NCBI RefSeq assembly: GCF_001544515.1
Contig: NZ_FCOL02000031.1
Span: 1 to 64,000, forward strand
Direction of reading: 5' to 3'
DNA length: 64,000 nucleotides
Source: Caballeronia terrestris
Lineage (GTDB): Bacteria > Pseudomonadota > Gammaproteobacteria > Burkholderiales > Burkholderiaceae
Both the position numbers and the translations under genes were made by a program. Positions 37,244-45,314 of this stretch are shown here, in pieces. A model generated the notes under the pieces. It did not search any database and was not told where the DNA came from. It worked only from the letters and a program-made list of their open reading frames with translations. Numbering within the stretch: position 1 is the stretch's first letter; each line of letters starts with the position of its first letter.

Positions 37244-37621
37244 CTACTTCTTCAGAACCAAAGCGCCCTTCAGCGATTCGATATAAGCCGAAAGATCCTT
37301 CAGATCGCTCTGCGACAGGTTCTGCACCTGCGCGGACATGATCGCGTTGCTGCGCCCGAAGTTCGGATTGCCGTTGCCCATCTGGTACTGGCGCAGCGCC
37401 CAGTAGATGTACGTCGCATGCTGGCCCGCAAGCTTCGGATACTCGCCGCTCACCGGCGCGTTGAGGTTCGGGCCGTGGCAGGCTTGGCAATTGTGGCTGT
37501 CGGACAGCGCCTTGCCGTTGGCGATGTCGGCGGCGTGCGCCGCGTGCATCGACGAAAGACCGATCAGCGCCGCCGCGCATGCTGTCTTGAACACCGTAGG
37601 GAGTGCCTGAAAGGCTTTCAT
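37244..37621 (-). CDS. Small periplasmic cytochrome c (single heme)
   Basis: A 125-residue exported class I c-type cytochrome. The signal peptide (ending SSMHAAHA) is followed by the heme-binding CQACH motif; methionines in AIMSAQVQNL could provide the distal ligand. It resembles the c553/c4-half type proteins that carry electrons to terminal oxidases. A GGAGA ribosome binding site on the minus strand supports the ATG at 37621. A similar cytochrome gene lies 74 bases upstream, so the pair could act together like a split dihaem cytochrome c4. Confidence 0.92.
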   Translation of the reverse strand: MKAFQALPTVFKTACAAALIGLSSMHAAHAADIANGKALSDSHNCQACHGPNLNAPVSGEYPKLAGQHATYIYWALRQYQMGNGNPNFGRSNAIMSAQVQNLSQSDLKDLSAYIESLKGALVLKK

Positions 37622-37695
37622 GAATTCTCCTATCCCGCGAAATTTGATTGCCGAGTGATTGGCGCCGGAAGCTGGCTGGGTCTTCTGCGCGCGGA

Positions 37696-38061
37696 TCACT
37701 TGTCGGGATTGTTCTTCGAAGAGGGGGTTTGCGCGGCGTAGTACGCGGCGATGTCGGCGATGTCCTGATCGGTCAGCGACGCGGCGATGGCGCGCATCGT
37801 GTCGAAGTGGCGGTCGCCCTTCTTGTATGCGTGCAGCGCGTTTTCGATGTACTTGGCGTTCTGGCCGCCGAGCATCGGGACGTTGTAGACCTCGGGATAC
37901 GCCGTGCGGTAGCCCGGAATGCCGTGGCAACCGATGCACATCGCCACCTTGCCCTCGGCCGCCTTCGCGTTGCCGACGACATCGGCCGACGCCTGGGTCG
38001 CGAAGCCGGCGAGGCCCGACAGCGCTGCGATCACGGCACATTTGCCGATGAATTTGTTCAT
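37696..38061 (-). CDS. Small periplasmic cytochrome c (single heme)
   Basis: A 121-residue exported cytochrome c. It has a signal peptide (MNKFIGKCAVIAALSGLAG, cut after ATQASA), the heme motif CIGCHG and a YRTAYPEVYNVPMLGGQ segment shared with c553-type cytochromes. A possible axial methionine is in HFDTMRAIAASL. It is the first gene of a two-cytochrome leftward unit. In other Burkholderiaceae such pairs sit with terminal oxidase or ferredoxin genes; here no oxidase is visible. Confidence 0.92.
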   Translation of the reverse strand: MNKFIGKCAVIAALSGLAGFATQASADVVGNAKAAEGKVAMCIGCHGIPGYRTAYPEVYNVPMLGGQNAKYIENALHAYKKGDRHFDTMRAIAASLTDQDIADIAAYYAAQTPSSKNNPDK

Positions 38062-38439
38062 AGCTTCTCTAACCTAGCATGAGGGGAAATCCGGCGCGCC
38101 CGATGTCCGATCCAAGGGCCACGGCCCGCATCGAGTGCATCACAACCTTCTCGGGACGCTCGTCTCTCTACTGTTTCTTTTGCTCTAGCCACGCAGGCCA
38201 AAAAAATCGCGCTAATTGTACCGCGCGACCCACCATGCGTCCACCGGACGGGCGTGGGCGCGATTTCGCACCCTGCGTCCGGATGCCGCAGGCAAGCGGC
38301 CTCGCGCGCTACGCAAACCGGCTTCCGAAACCGCTCGCCATGCGAATAACAGCGCGGCTCACAGCATAAGCGCCGCGCGTCCATGACAACAGCTCATCTG
38401 ACTTATACTGGGTTTTTTTCGCCCACCGGATTCCTTGCC
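38062..38439. other. 378-base divergent intergenic region
   Basis: Between the leftward cytochrome gene and the rightward moxR-type gene. On the minus strand TGGACG (38238-38243) and TACAAT (38215-38220) are 17 bases apart and could drive the cytochromes. On the + strand a TATACT box at 38404-38409 lies 31 bases before the moxR start, with a -35-like ATGACA only 15 bases upstream. Both calls are weak. No other element was recognised. Confidence 0.4.
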
Positions 38440-39282
38440 ATGCGTTTCGAAGGCTCATCGCAGTACGTCGCCACCGACGATCTCAAGCTCGCGGTCAACG
38501 CCGCGATGACGCTGCAGCGCCCGCTCCTCATCAAGGGCGAGCCCGGTACCGGCAAGACGATGCTCGCCGAGGAAGTCGCGGCGGCGCTCGGCATGCCGCT
38601 TCTGCAATGGCACATCAAGTCGACGACGAAAGCACAGCAGGGCCTCTACGAATACGACGCCGTCTCGCGCCTGCGCGATTCCCAGCTCGGCGACGAGCGC
38701 GTGAAGGACATCCGCAATTACATCGTGAAGGGCGTGCTGTGGCAGGCGTTCGAGGCCGACCAGCAAACCGTGCTCCTCATCGACGAAATCGACAAGGCCG
38801 ACATCGAATTCCCGAACGACCTGCTGCGCGAGCTCGACCGCATGGAGTTCTACGTCTACGAGACGCACGAGCTCGTGAAGGCGAAGTACCGGCCGCTCGT
38901 CATCATCACGTCGAACAACGAGAAGGAACTGCCCGACGCGTTCCTGCGCCGCTGCTTCTTCCACTACATCAAGTTCCCCGAGCCGTCGACGATGAAGGAC
39001 ATCGTCGAAGTGCACTTTCCGGGCATCAAGCAGGAGCTGCTCGCCGCCGCGATGCAGAGCTTCTTCGAATTGCGCAACGTGTCGGGGCTGAAGAAGAAGC
39101 CGTCGACGTCCGAACTGCTCGACTGGCTGAAGCTCCTGCTCGCTGAAGACATTCCGCCCGAAGCGCTGCGCTCGACCGATCAGAAGCAGATCGTGCCGCC
39201 GCTGCATGGCGCGCTGCTCAAGAACGAACAGGACCTGAATCTCTTCGAGCGCCTGCTCTTCATGAACCGCAACAACCGTTGA
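38440..39282 (+). CDS. MoxR-family AAA+ ATPase
   Basis: A 280-residue MoxR-type AAA+ chaperone. Walker A is GEPGTGKTMLAEE (about residues 33-45), Walker B is VLLIDEIDKAD (about 112-122), followed by sensor 1 ITSNNEKELPDAFLRRC with the arginine finger. These ATPases remodel or load cofactors into partner proteins together with a VWA-domain protein, which here is encoded two genes downstream (39906). The start at 38440 (MRFEGSSQYV) follows family alignment; an ATG at 38383 would add 19 residues, including part of the likely promoter. Confidence 0.93.
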   Translation: MRFEGSSQYVATDDLKLAVNAAMTLQRPLLIKGEPGTGKTMLAEEVAAALGMPLLQWHIKSTTKAQQGLYEYDAVSRLRDSQLGDERVKDIRNYIVKGVLWQAFEADQQTVLLIDEIDKADIEFPNDLLRELDRMEFYVYETHELVKAKYRPLVIITSNNEKELPDAFLRRCFFHYIKFPEPSTMKDIVEVHFPGIKQELLAAAMQSFFELRNVSGLKKKPSTSELLDWLKLLLAEDIPPEALRSTDQKQIVPPLHGALLKNEQDLNLFERLLFMNRNNR

Positions 39283-39304
39283 TCGACATCAAGGAATCGA
39301 ACGC

Positions 39305-39895
39305 ATGAGCCGCTGGATCGAACCCGTCACGCTCGAAGGACAACACGTCAAGCTCGTTCCGCTTTCGCTCGAACACGAAGCGGCGCTCGAAGCCGCCGCC
39401 GCCGACGGCGAATTGTGGAAGCTCTGGTACACGAGCGTGCCCGCCCCCGGCGCGACGCGCGCGTGGATCGAAGCCGCGCTCGCGATGCGCGATAACCTCG
39501 GCGCGCATCCGTTCACCGTGATCGATGCGAAGACGGGCAACGTCGTCGGTTCGACGCGGTACTTCAACGTCGAAGCGGCACATCGGCGGCTGGAAATCGG
39601 GCATACGTGGTACGCAAAACGCGTGCAGCGCACGGCGCTCAACTCCGAAGCGAAGCTGCTGCTGCTTTCCCACGCGTTCGAGAAGCTGAACGCAATCGCC
39701 GTCGAGTTCCGGACGCATTTCATGAACCATCAGTCGCGCGCGGCGATCGCGCGGCTCGGCGCGCGGCAGGACGGCATCCTGCGTAATCACCAGATCGGCA
39801 AGGATGGCGCGTATCGCGATACCGTCGTGTTCTCGATCATCGAATCGGAGTGGCCGGCCGTGCGGATTCATCTCAAGCACCGGCTGGAAAGCTGA
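39305..39895 (+). CDS. GNAT-family N-acetyltransferase (RimJ/RimL type)
   Basis: A 196-residue acetyltransferase of the RimJ/RimL branch. Characteristic parts are VTLEGQHVKLVPLSLEHEAAL at the N-terminus, VGSTRYFNVEAAHRRLEIGHTWY in the centre and FRTHFMNHQSRAAIARLGARQDG, the acetyl-CoA binding and C-terminal core. The substrate may be a protein N-terminus or an amino group on a small molecule. It sits between a MoxR ATPase gene (22-base gap) and the VWA gene (10-base gap), so it is almost certainly co-transcribed with them. Confidence 0.9.
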   Translation: MSRWIEPVTLEGQHVKLVPLSLEHEAALEAAAADGELWKLWYTSVPAPGATRAWIEAALAMRDNLGAHPFTVIDAKTGNVVGSTRYFNVEAAHRRLEIGHTWYAKRVQRTALNSEAKLLLLSHAFEKLNAIAVEFRTHFMNHQSRAAIARLGARQDGILRNHQIGKDGAYRDTVVFSIIESEWPAVRIHLKHRLES

Positions 39896-39905
39896 GGCTC
39901 ACACC

Positions 39906-41081
39906 ATGCTGATCGACTTCTTCTACTCGTTGCGCGGCGCGAAGCTGCCGGTGTCGGTGAAGGAATACCTGACGCTGCTCGAAGCGCTCAAGGCGCAGGT
40001 GATCGCGCCGTCCCTCGACGAGTTCTACTTCCTCGCGCGCATGACGCTCGTCAAGGACGAGAAGTACTTCGACAAGTTCGATCAGGCGTTCGGCGCGTAT
40101 TTCCATGGCGTCGCGACGCTCGATGAAACCGCGTTCGACGTGCCGCTCGACTGGCTGAAAAAGCGCATGGAGCGCGATTTCACGCCCGAGGAGAAAAAGC
40201 AGATCGAAGCGCTCGGCGGCCTCGACAAGCTGATGGAGCGCCTGAAAGAGCTCTTCGACGAGCAGACCGGACGCCATGAAGGCGGCAGCAAGTGGATCGG
40301 CACGGGAGGCACGTCGCCGTTCGGGCATGGCGGATACAACCCCGAAGGGATACGCATTGGCGGGGAGTCGTCGGGCAATCGCACGGCGGTGAAGGTGTGG
40401 GACGAGCGTGCGTATCGCGATTACGACGATCAGGTCGAGATCGGCACGCGCAACATCAAGGTGGCGCTGCGCCGCCTGCGCCGCTTCGCGCGCGAAGGCG
40501 CGGCCGAAGAGCTCGATTTGCCCGACACGATCCGCAGCACGGCCGCAAACGCCGGCTGGCTCGACATCAAGATGGTGCCCGAGCGCCACAACAACGTGAA
40601 AGTGCTGATGCTGCTGGACGTCGGTGGATCGATGGACGATCACATCAAGCGCGTCGAGGAGCTGTTCTCGGCGGCGAAGGCCGAGTTCAAGCATCTCGAG
40701 TTCTTCTATTTCCACAACTGCGTCTATGACTATCTGTGGAAGAACAACCGGCGGCGCCACGGCGAGCGCACGCCGACCTTCGACGTGCTGCACAAGTTCA
40801 CGCCCGACTACAAGCTGATCTTCGTCGGCGACGCAACGATGAGCCCCTACGAAGTGCTGCAGCCAGGCGGATCGGTGGAATACAACAACGCCGAGGCGGG
40901 CGCAGTGTGGCTCAGGCGTCTCGCCGACCAGTTTCCGCATCACGCGTGGCTCAATCCGGAGCCTGAGCGGCTGTGGGAATACCGGCAGTCGATTTCGGTG
41001 ATCCGGCAGGTGCTCGGCAACCGCATGTACGGCCTCACGCTCGCGGGCCTCGAAGCGGCGATGCGGGCGTTGTCGAAGTAG
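39906..41081 (+). CDS. VWA-domain protein (CoxE-like)
   Basis: A 391-residue cytosolic protein with a C-terminal von Willebrand A domain. The MIDAS metal site is DVGGSMDDH (Asp238, Gly240, Ser242). The N-terminal ~200 residues (LPVSVKEYLTLLEALKAQ start) are the helical region seen in CoxE/YeiM-type partners of MoxR ATPases. The pair is thought to assist maturation or metal insertion of a client, as CoxD/CoxE do for CO dehydrogenase, but no obvious client is encoded here. The ATG at 39906 was chosen; the longer frame from 39804 lies inside the acetyltransferase gene. Confidence 0.92.
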   Translation: MLIDFFYSLRGAKLPVSVKEYLTLLEALKAQVIAPSLDEFYFLARMTLVKDEKYFDKFDQAFGAYFHGVATLDETAFDVPLDWLKKRMERDFTPEEKKQIEALGGLDKLMERLKELFDEQTGRHEGGSKWIGTGGTSPFGHGGYNPEGIRIGGESSGNRTAVKVWDERAYRDYDDQVEIGTRNIKVALRRLRRFAREGAAEELDLPDTIRSTAANAGWLDIKMVPERHNNVKVLMLLDVGGSMDDHIKRVEELFSAAKAEFKHLEFFYFHNCVYDYLWKNNRRRHGERTPTFDVLHKFTPDYKLIFVGDATMSPYEVLQPGGSVEYNNAEAGAVWLRRLADQFPHHAWLNPEPERLWEYRQSISVIRQVLGNRMYGLTLAGLEAAMRALSK

Positions 41082-41114
41082 GCGCGCTGTCGCCTCGCGA
41101 GGTGAGCGCGTAAC

Positions 41115-42344
41115 ATGCGCGCTTTCTTCGACGCATCTCGCCGCATGTCCAACTCCACCGCCCTCTCGCCGCAGCCGCTGCGGCCTCTCTCCGATACCTC
41201 GGTGTCGGCCGTCGTCGCAGGCTTCGTCGCGATGATGACGGGCTACACCAGTTCGCTCGTGCTGATGTTTCAGGCGGGCCGCGCCGCGCATCTCACCGAC
41301 GCGCAGATTTCCTCGTGGATCTGGGCGCTTTCGATCGGCATGGCGGTTTGCACGATCGGGCTGTCGCTGCGGTACCGCGCGCCGATCGTGATCGCGTGGT
41401 CGACGCCTGGCGCCGCGCTCCTCGTCTCCTCACTGCCGAACGTTGCGTATGCGGAGGCGATCGGCGCGTTCATCGTCTGCGCCGTGCTGCTTACTCTCGT
41501 CGGCCTCTCCGGCCTCTTCGACACGATCATGCGACGGATTCCCGCCGGCATCGCATCGGCGCTGCTGGCGGGCATCCTGTTCGAGATCGGCATCGAGATT
41601 TTCCGCGCGGCGCAGTTCCAGACGTCGCTCGTTCTCGCGATGTTTTTCACGTATCTCGTCGCGAAACGCCTCGTGCCGCGCTACGCGATTCCCCTGACGC
41701 TCGTCGCTGGAATCGCGGTCGCGGGCGCACTCGGGCTGCTCGATTTCAGCCGCTTTCACGTCGCGCTCGCGCGGCCCGTCTTGACGATGCCAATATTTTC
41801 GATCGCGGCGGCGGTCAGCATCGGTATCCCGCTCTTCGTGGTCGCGATGGCGTCGCAGAACGTGCCGGGCGTCGCCGTCCTGCGCGCCGACGGCTACACG
41901 ACGCCGTCCGCACCGCTCATCGCGACCACCGGGCTCGCGTCGCTCGTGCTCGCGCCTTTCGGCTCGCACGGCGTGAATCTCGCGGCGATCACGGCGGCGA
42001 TCTGTACCGGCCCCGAAGCGCACGCCGACCGCTCGAAGCGCTATATGGCCGCCGTCTGGTGCGGTATTTTTTATCTGCTCGCGGGTGTTTTCGGCGCAAC
42101 GATTGCCGCTTTGTTCGCTGCGTTTCCGAAGGCGCTGGTCGTCTCGGTCGCGGCACTCGCGCTCTTCGGCTCGATCATGAGCGGCCTGGCGAACGCGATG
42201 CACGACGCGCGCCAACGGGAAGCGGCGCTTGTCACGTTCATGGTGACGGCTTCGGGCCTGACGCTGCTGTCGATCGGCTCGGCGTTCTGGGGCCTGGTCA
42301 CGGGCGTGTTGACGCAGATCGTGCTGAACGCCCGCCGCGCCTAA
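41115..42344 (+). CDS. benE: BenE-family benzoate/H+ symporter
   Basis: A 409-residue inner-membrane transporter with about 11-12 hydrophobic segments, of the BenE family related to nucleobase/ascorbate transporters. The conserved FVAMMTGYTSSLVLMFQAGRAAH start and the FVVAMASQNVPGVAVLRADGY and PFGSHGVNLAAITAAICTGPEAH motifs are present. BenE members import benzoate by proton symport, but no benzoate catabolic genes are nearby, so the substrate should be treated as open. An ATG at 41145 is an alternative start. It follows the VWA gene by 33 bases. Confidence 0.9.
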   Translation: MRAFFDASRRMSNSTALSPQPLRPLSDTSVSAVVAGFVAMMTGYTSSLVLMFQAGRAAHLTDAQISSWIWALSIGMAVCTIGLSLRYRAPIVIAWSTPGAALLVSSLPNVAYAEAIGAFIVCAVLLTLVGLSGLFDTIMRRIPAGIASALLAGILFEIGIEIFRAAQFQTSLVLAMFFTYLVAKRLVPRYAIPLTLVAGIAVAGALGLLDFSRFHVALARPVLTMPIFSIAAAVSIGIPLFVVAMASQNVPGVAVLRADGYTTPSAPLIATTGLASLVLAPFGSHGVNLAAITAAICTGPEAHADRSKRYMAAVWCGIFYLLAGVFGATIAALFAAFPKALVVSVAALALFGSIMSGLANAMHDARQREAALVTFMVTASGLTLLSIGSAFWGLVTGVLTQIVLNARRA

Positions 42345-42569
42345 GAGTAAGACTGAGACTGAAAGCGTCGCGCAATCTTCACACGATGAACGCATGCTGT
42401 CGGCACGGGTCGAACCGATGCCCGTCGCGCGGGTATCAGCGCGAACCGCGCACGCAGGAATAGAATGACTACAGGGCGCGCCGCGCGCGAAAAGCGCACG
42501 GCGTCGCGACCGATGTTCAACGCGGCCATCCGCATCCTTGACAAGGCGCCACCGCGCCGACGACTCGAT

Positions 42570-43523
42570 ATGACAACCGCTCTCGACCAGCTCAAGCAGT
42601 ACACCACCGTCGTCGCCGATACGGGCGACTTCCAGCAACTCGAGCAGTTCAAGCCGCGGGACGCGACGACCAACCCGTCGCTGATCCTGAAGGCCGTCCA
42701 GAAGGACGACTACAAGCCGCTGCTCGAAAAGACCGTGAAGGAGCACGCGGGCAAGCCCGTCGGCCAGATCATCGATCATCTGCTGATCGCCTTCGGCACC
42801 GAAATCCTCAAGATCATCCCGGGCCGCGTGTCGACCGAAGTCGACGCACGCCTCTCGTTCGACACCAAGGGCTCGATCGCGAAGGGCCACGAGCTCATCA
42901 AGCTGTACGAAGACGCCGGCATCAAGCACGAGCGCGTGCTGATCAAGCTCGCGTCGACCTGGGAAGGCATCCGCGCGGCCGAGGTGCTGCAAAAGGAAGG
43001 CATCAACTGCAACATGACGCTGCTATTCGCACCGGCGCAGGCCGTCGCCGCCGCCGATGCGGGCGCGAAGCTGATCTCGCCGTTCGTCGGCCGCATCTAC
43101 GACTGGTACAAGAAGTCGGCGGGCGCGGAATGGGACGACGTGAAAATGGGCGGCGCGAACGATCCGGGCGTGCAGTCGGTGCGCAAGATCTACGCGTACT
43201 ACAAGAAGTTCGGCTACAAGACCGAAGTGATGGGCGCGAGCTTCCGCACGGTGAGCCAGATCACGGAACTGGCCGGCTGCGACCTGCTGACGATCAGCCC
43301 CGATTTGCTCAAGAAGCTCGCGGAGAGCAACGACACGGTCGAGCGCAAGCTGTCGCCGGAAGCGGTTGCGAACGATTCGATCGACAAGATCGCCGTCGAT
43401 GAACCGAACTTCCGCTTTGCCGTCAACGACGACGCGATGGCAACAGAAAAGCTTGCCGAAGGCATCCGCACCTTCGCCGCCGATGCGATCAAGCTCGAAA
43501 AGGTGATCGCGGCGCTGCAATAA
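42570..43523 (+). CDS. tal: Transaldolase
   Basis: Transaldolase of the pentose phosphate pathway, moving a dihydroxyacetone unit between sugar phosphates in the cytosol. The 317-residue protein is the E. coli TalB type. The Schiff-base lysine is Lys126 in [12 protein letters not shown], the acid residue Asp17 is in TTVVADTGD, and [10 protein letters not shown] is the usual phosphate/substrate segment. The ATG at 42570 gives [12 protein letters not shown], the family N-terminus; an ATG at 42465 would add 35 unlike residues. A 12-bp hairpin follows the stop. Confidence 0.95.
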   Translation: MTTALDQLKQYTTVVADTGDFQQLEQFKPRDATTNPSLILKAVQKDDYKPLLEKTVKEHAGKPVGQIIDHLLIAFGTEILKIIPGRVSTEVDARLSFDTKGSIAKGHELIKLYEDAGIKHERVLIKLASTWEGIRAAEVLQKEGINCNMTLLFAPAQAVAAADAGAKLISPFVGRIYDWYKKSAGAEWDDVKMGGANDPGVQSVRKIYAYYKKFGYKTEVMGASFRTVSQITELAGCDLLTISPDLLKKLAESNDTVERKLSPEAVANDSIDKIAVDEPNFRFAVNDDAMATEKLAEGIRTFAADAIKLEKVIAALQ

Positions 43524-43545
43524 CGTCGCTTGATTGGCAAGAACC

Positions 43546-43579
43546 AACGGCTCCGAAGCGTCATCGTTTCGGAGCCGTT
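43546..43579 (+). terminator. Hairpin terminator after tal
   Basis: A 12-bp perfect stem (43546-43557 with 43568-43579) and a 10-base loop are followed by a weak T-rich stretch. Its position right after the transaldolase stop supports termination. Confidence 0.65.
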
Positions 43580-43672
43580 TGACGTTTGTTGACCATGCGC
43601 GCGGACCAGGCGCGCGCACGCTGCACTAGACTTCCCGGACTGGCGGGCCGCCCGCCGCCGCACGGAGTCATC

Positions 43673-44102
43673 ATGCGTCTCGAAACCTATCTCTTCTTCC
43701 GGCAACTGCGAAGCGGCGCTCGCGTTCTATCGCGAAACGATCGGCGCCGAAACGCTGTTTCTGATGCGCTTCAAAGACTCGCCCGAAGCCCCCGACACCC
43801 CGCCCGACTGACAGGACAAAGTCATGCACGCGACGTTTTGCATCGGCGACCGCGAAGTGCTTGCAACGGACGGCATGAAAGGCGCGCAGTCGAAGGGTTA
43901 CGCTGGCTTCAGCCTGTCGATCGCCGTCCACGACACCGCATCCGGCGAGAAGCTCTTCGCCGCCCTCTCCGATGGCGGCCAGTCGCTGATTCCGTGGCAA
44001 TCGACGTTCTGGACAAAGGGGTTCGGCATGCTCGTCGACCACCGGTTCGGCGTGCCGTGGATGGTCAGCGTCGCGCATGACGACGCAACAAAGGCCGCCT
44101 GA
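43673..44102 (+). pseudogene. Broken VOC-family (PhnB/glyoxalase-like) gene
   Basis: The sequence encodes a PhnB-like VOC protein but in two frames and with a stop. From the ATG at 43673 the frame reads MRLETYLFF and then slips at 43700: the expected NGNCEAALAFYRETIGAE continues in another frame, as if two bases of an asparagine codon were lost. In that second frame a TGA at 43809-43811 stands where family members usually have tryptophan (PPD-stop-QDKVMHATFCIGD). The rest is intact to the stop at 44102 (FSLSIAVHD, GMLVDHRFGVPWMVSVAHD). Translation from the internal ATG at 43824 would give only 92 residues. Sequencing error is possible, but two separate lesions make decay more likely. Confidence 0.8.
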
Positions 44103-44110
44103 GTCAGCGG

Positions 44111-45205
44111 TTATCGAAAAAACGGCTGCGCGCCTTCGAGGTTCCAGTGACGCTCGATTTCGATCAGGCGCAGACGCAGCCGGTTCACCTGTTCGGCGAG
44201 CCGCATCGCGAGCCAGTGCATGCCCTGCATGTCGGCGTGCGGATGCGCGACGTCGATACCCGGCTTCACCTCCAGCTCGTACGCCGCCGCATGCAGCAAG
44301 CCGACTCGCCCGAAGCGCAGCGCCCGCGCCATCAGCAAGAGCGTTTGTCGCACGGCGCGCTCCTCGGCGCTGGAATCGGCGGTCAGCACGCGCGCGCTGC
44401 CGGCGTCGGACGTCGCCATCATCTCCAGCGCCGCGAGAATCGAACGATGCAGCCGCTGGATCTCTTCAAGCATCGAAACAGGTACGTCGATTTCCTTCGC
44501 CACCGAATCCATCAGCGAACGCGATTGTACGAGCCGCTGGCTCAGCACGAGAAAGCGCCGCGTGACCTGCTCGGGGTCGAGCGGCCTGCCTTCGAGGATC
44601 GCGGAATACAGGCGCGCGCATTCGCGCAGGTTGTCGGCAAGACGATAGCGCCACGAATACGTCGCGTATTGCGGCAGCACGAACGAAAAGCCGAGCGCGA
44701 TCACGATGCCGATCAGCACGTTCGCCGTGCGCCACAGGCCGACGTCGAACGGCAGGTCGCCGTGGCCCGAGACGATCACCATCGTGATCGCAGTCAAGAG
44801 CGCGACGTAGCCCGCCTTGCCGATCGCGTAGTACGCGCAGGCGCCGGCGATCGCCGACATCAGCAGGAACGTCAGGAGCAGCGAGCCGAACACCGCCTGC
44901 ACGATGATCAGCGACAGCCCGAGCCCCGCGCCCAACAGCGTGCCCAAAGCGCGCTCGGCCGCCTTCTTGCGGATGTTGCCGTGATGCTGCAACCCGCCGA
45001 TGACGACGAGCAGGGTCACCGATGCCCACACGCCATGCGGAATGTTCACGCCGGTAGTCAGCGCGATCGATGCGATCATCGCGAGCGCGACGCGGATCGC
45101 GTGGATGAATTTCGCGTGCTTGTAGCGGAAATACGGCGACGCCACGACGTGCAGGAAGCGCCGTGTGTGGCTGCGGCGGGACGTCGGCGAATCGAGTGAA
45201 GGCAT
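44111..45205 (-). CDS. FUSC-family membrane protein (aromatic acid exporter-like)
   Basis: A 364-residue inner-membrane protein with one block of about six transmembrane helices (residues ~38-185, including ALTTGVNIPHGVWASVTLLVVIGG and the AERALGTLLGAGLGL turn) and a soluble, helix-rich C-terminal half. This is half of the double layout seen in the FusC protein at 15349 and matches single-unit FUSC/YccC-type proteins. No adaptor or channel gene is adjacent. The substrate is unknown; a weak organic acid is plausible. It converges on the broken VOC gene. Confidence 0.87.
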   Translation of the reverse strand: MPSLDSPTSRRSHTRRFLHVVASPYFRYKHAKFIHAIRVALAMIASIALTTGVNIPHGVWASVTLLVVIGGLQHHGNIRKKAAERALGTLLGAGLGLSLIIVQAVFGSLLLTFLLMSAIAGACAYYAIGKAGYVALLTAITMVIVSGHGDLPFDVGLWRTANVLIGIVIALGFSFVLPQYATYSWRYRLADNLRECARLYSAILEGRPLDPEQVTRRFLVLSQRLVQSRSLMDSVAKEIDVPVSMLEEIQRLHRSILAALEMMATSDAGSARVLTADSSAEERAVRQTLLLMARALRFGRVGLLHAAAYELEVKPGIDVAHPHADMQGMHWLAMRLAEQVNRLRLRLIEIERHWNLEGAQPFFR

Positions 45206-45256
45206 GATGGAGGCTCGGCCGCGGGGTCTGGGATCGATTCTACGGCGGCATCAGCT

Positions 45257-45288
45257 AAAACGCCCGCGACTTGCGTGGCGGGCGTTTT
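45257..45288 (-). terminator. Terminator of the mctP-like operon
   Basis: A cgcccgc/gcgggcg stem (45261-45267 and 45278-45284) flanked by A4 and T4. On the minus strand it ends in four T residues, 27 bases after the mctP-like stop; it could work in both directions. Confidence 0.75.
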
Positions 45289-45314
45289 GGTTCATCGCGA
45301 GGCGTGCGCCCCGT

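Noticed and set aside
41115-42344. Benzoate degradation locus suggested by BenE
   Set aside because: No ben or cat catabolic genes are in the window.
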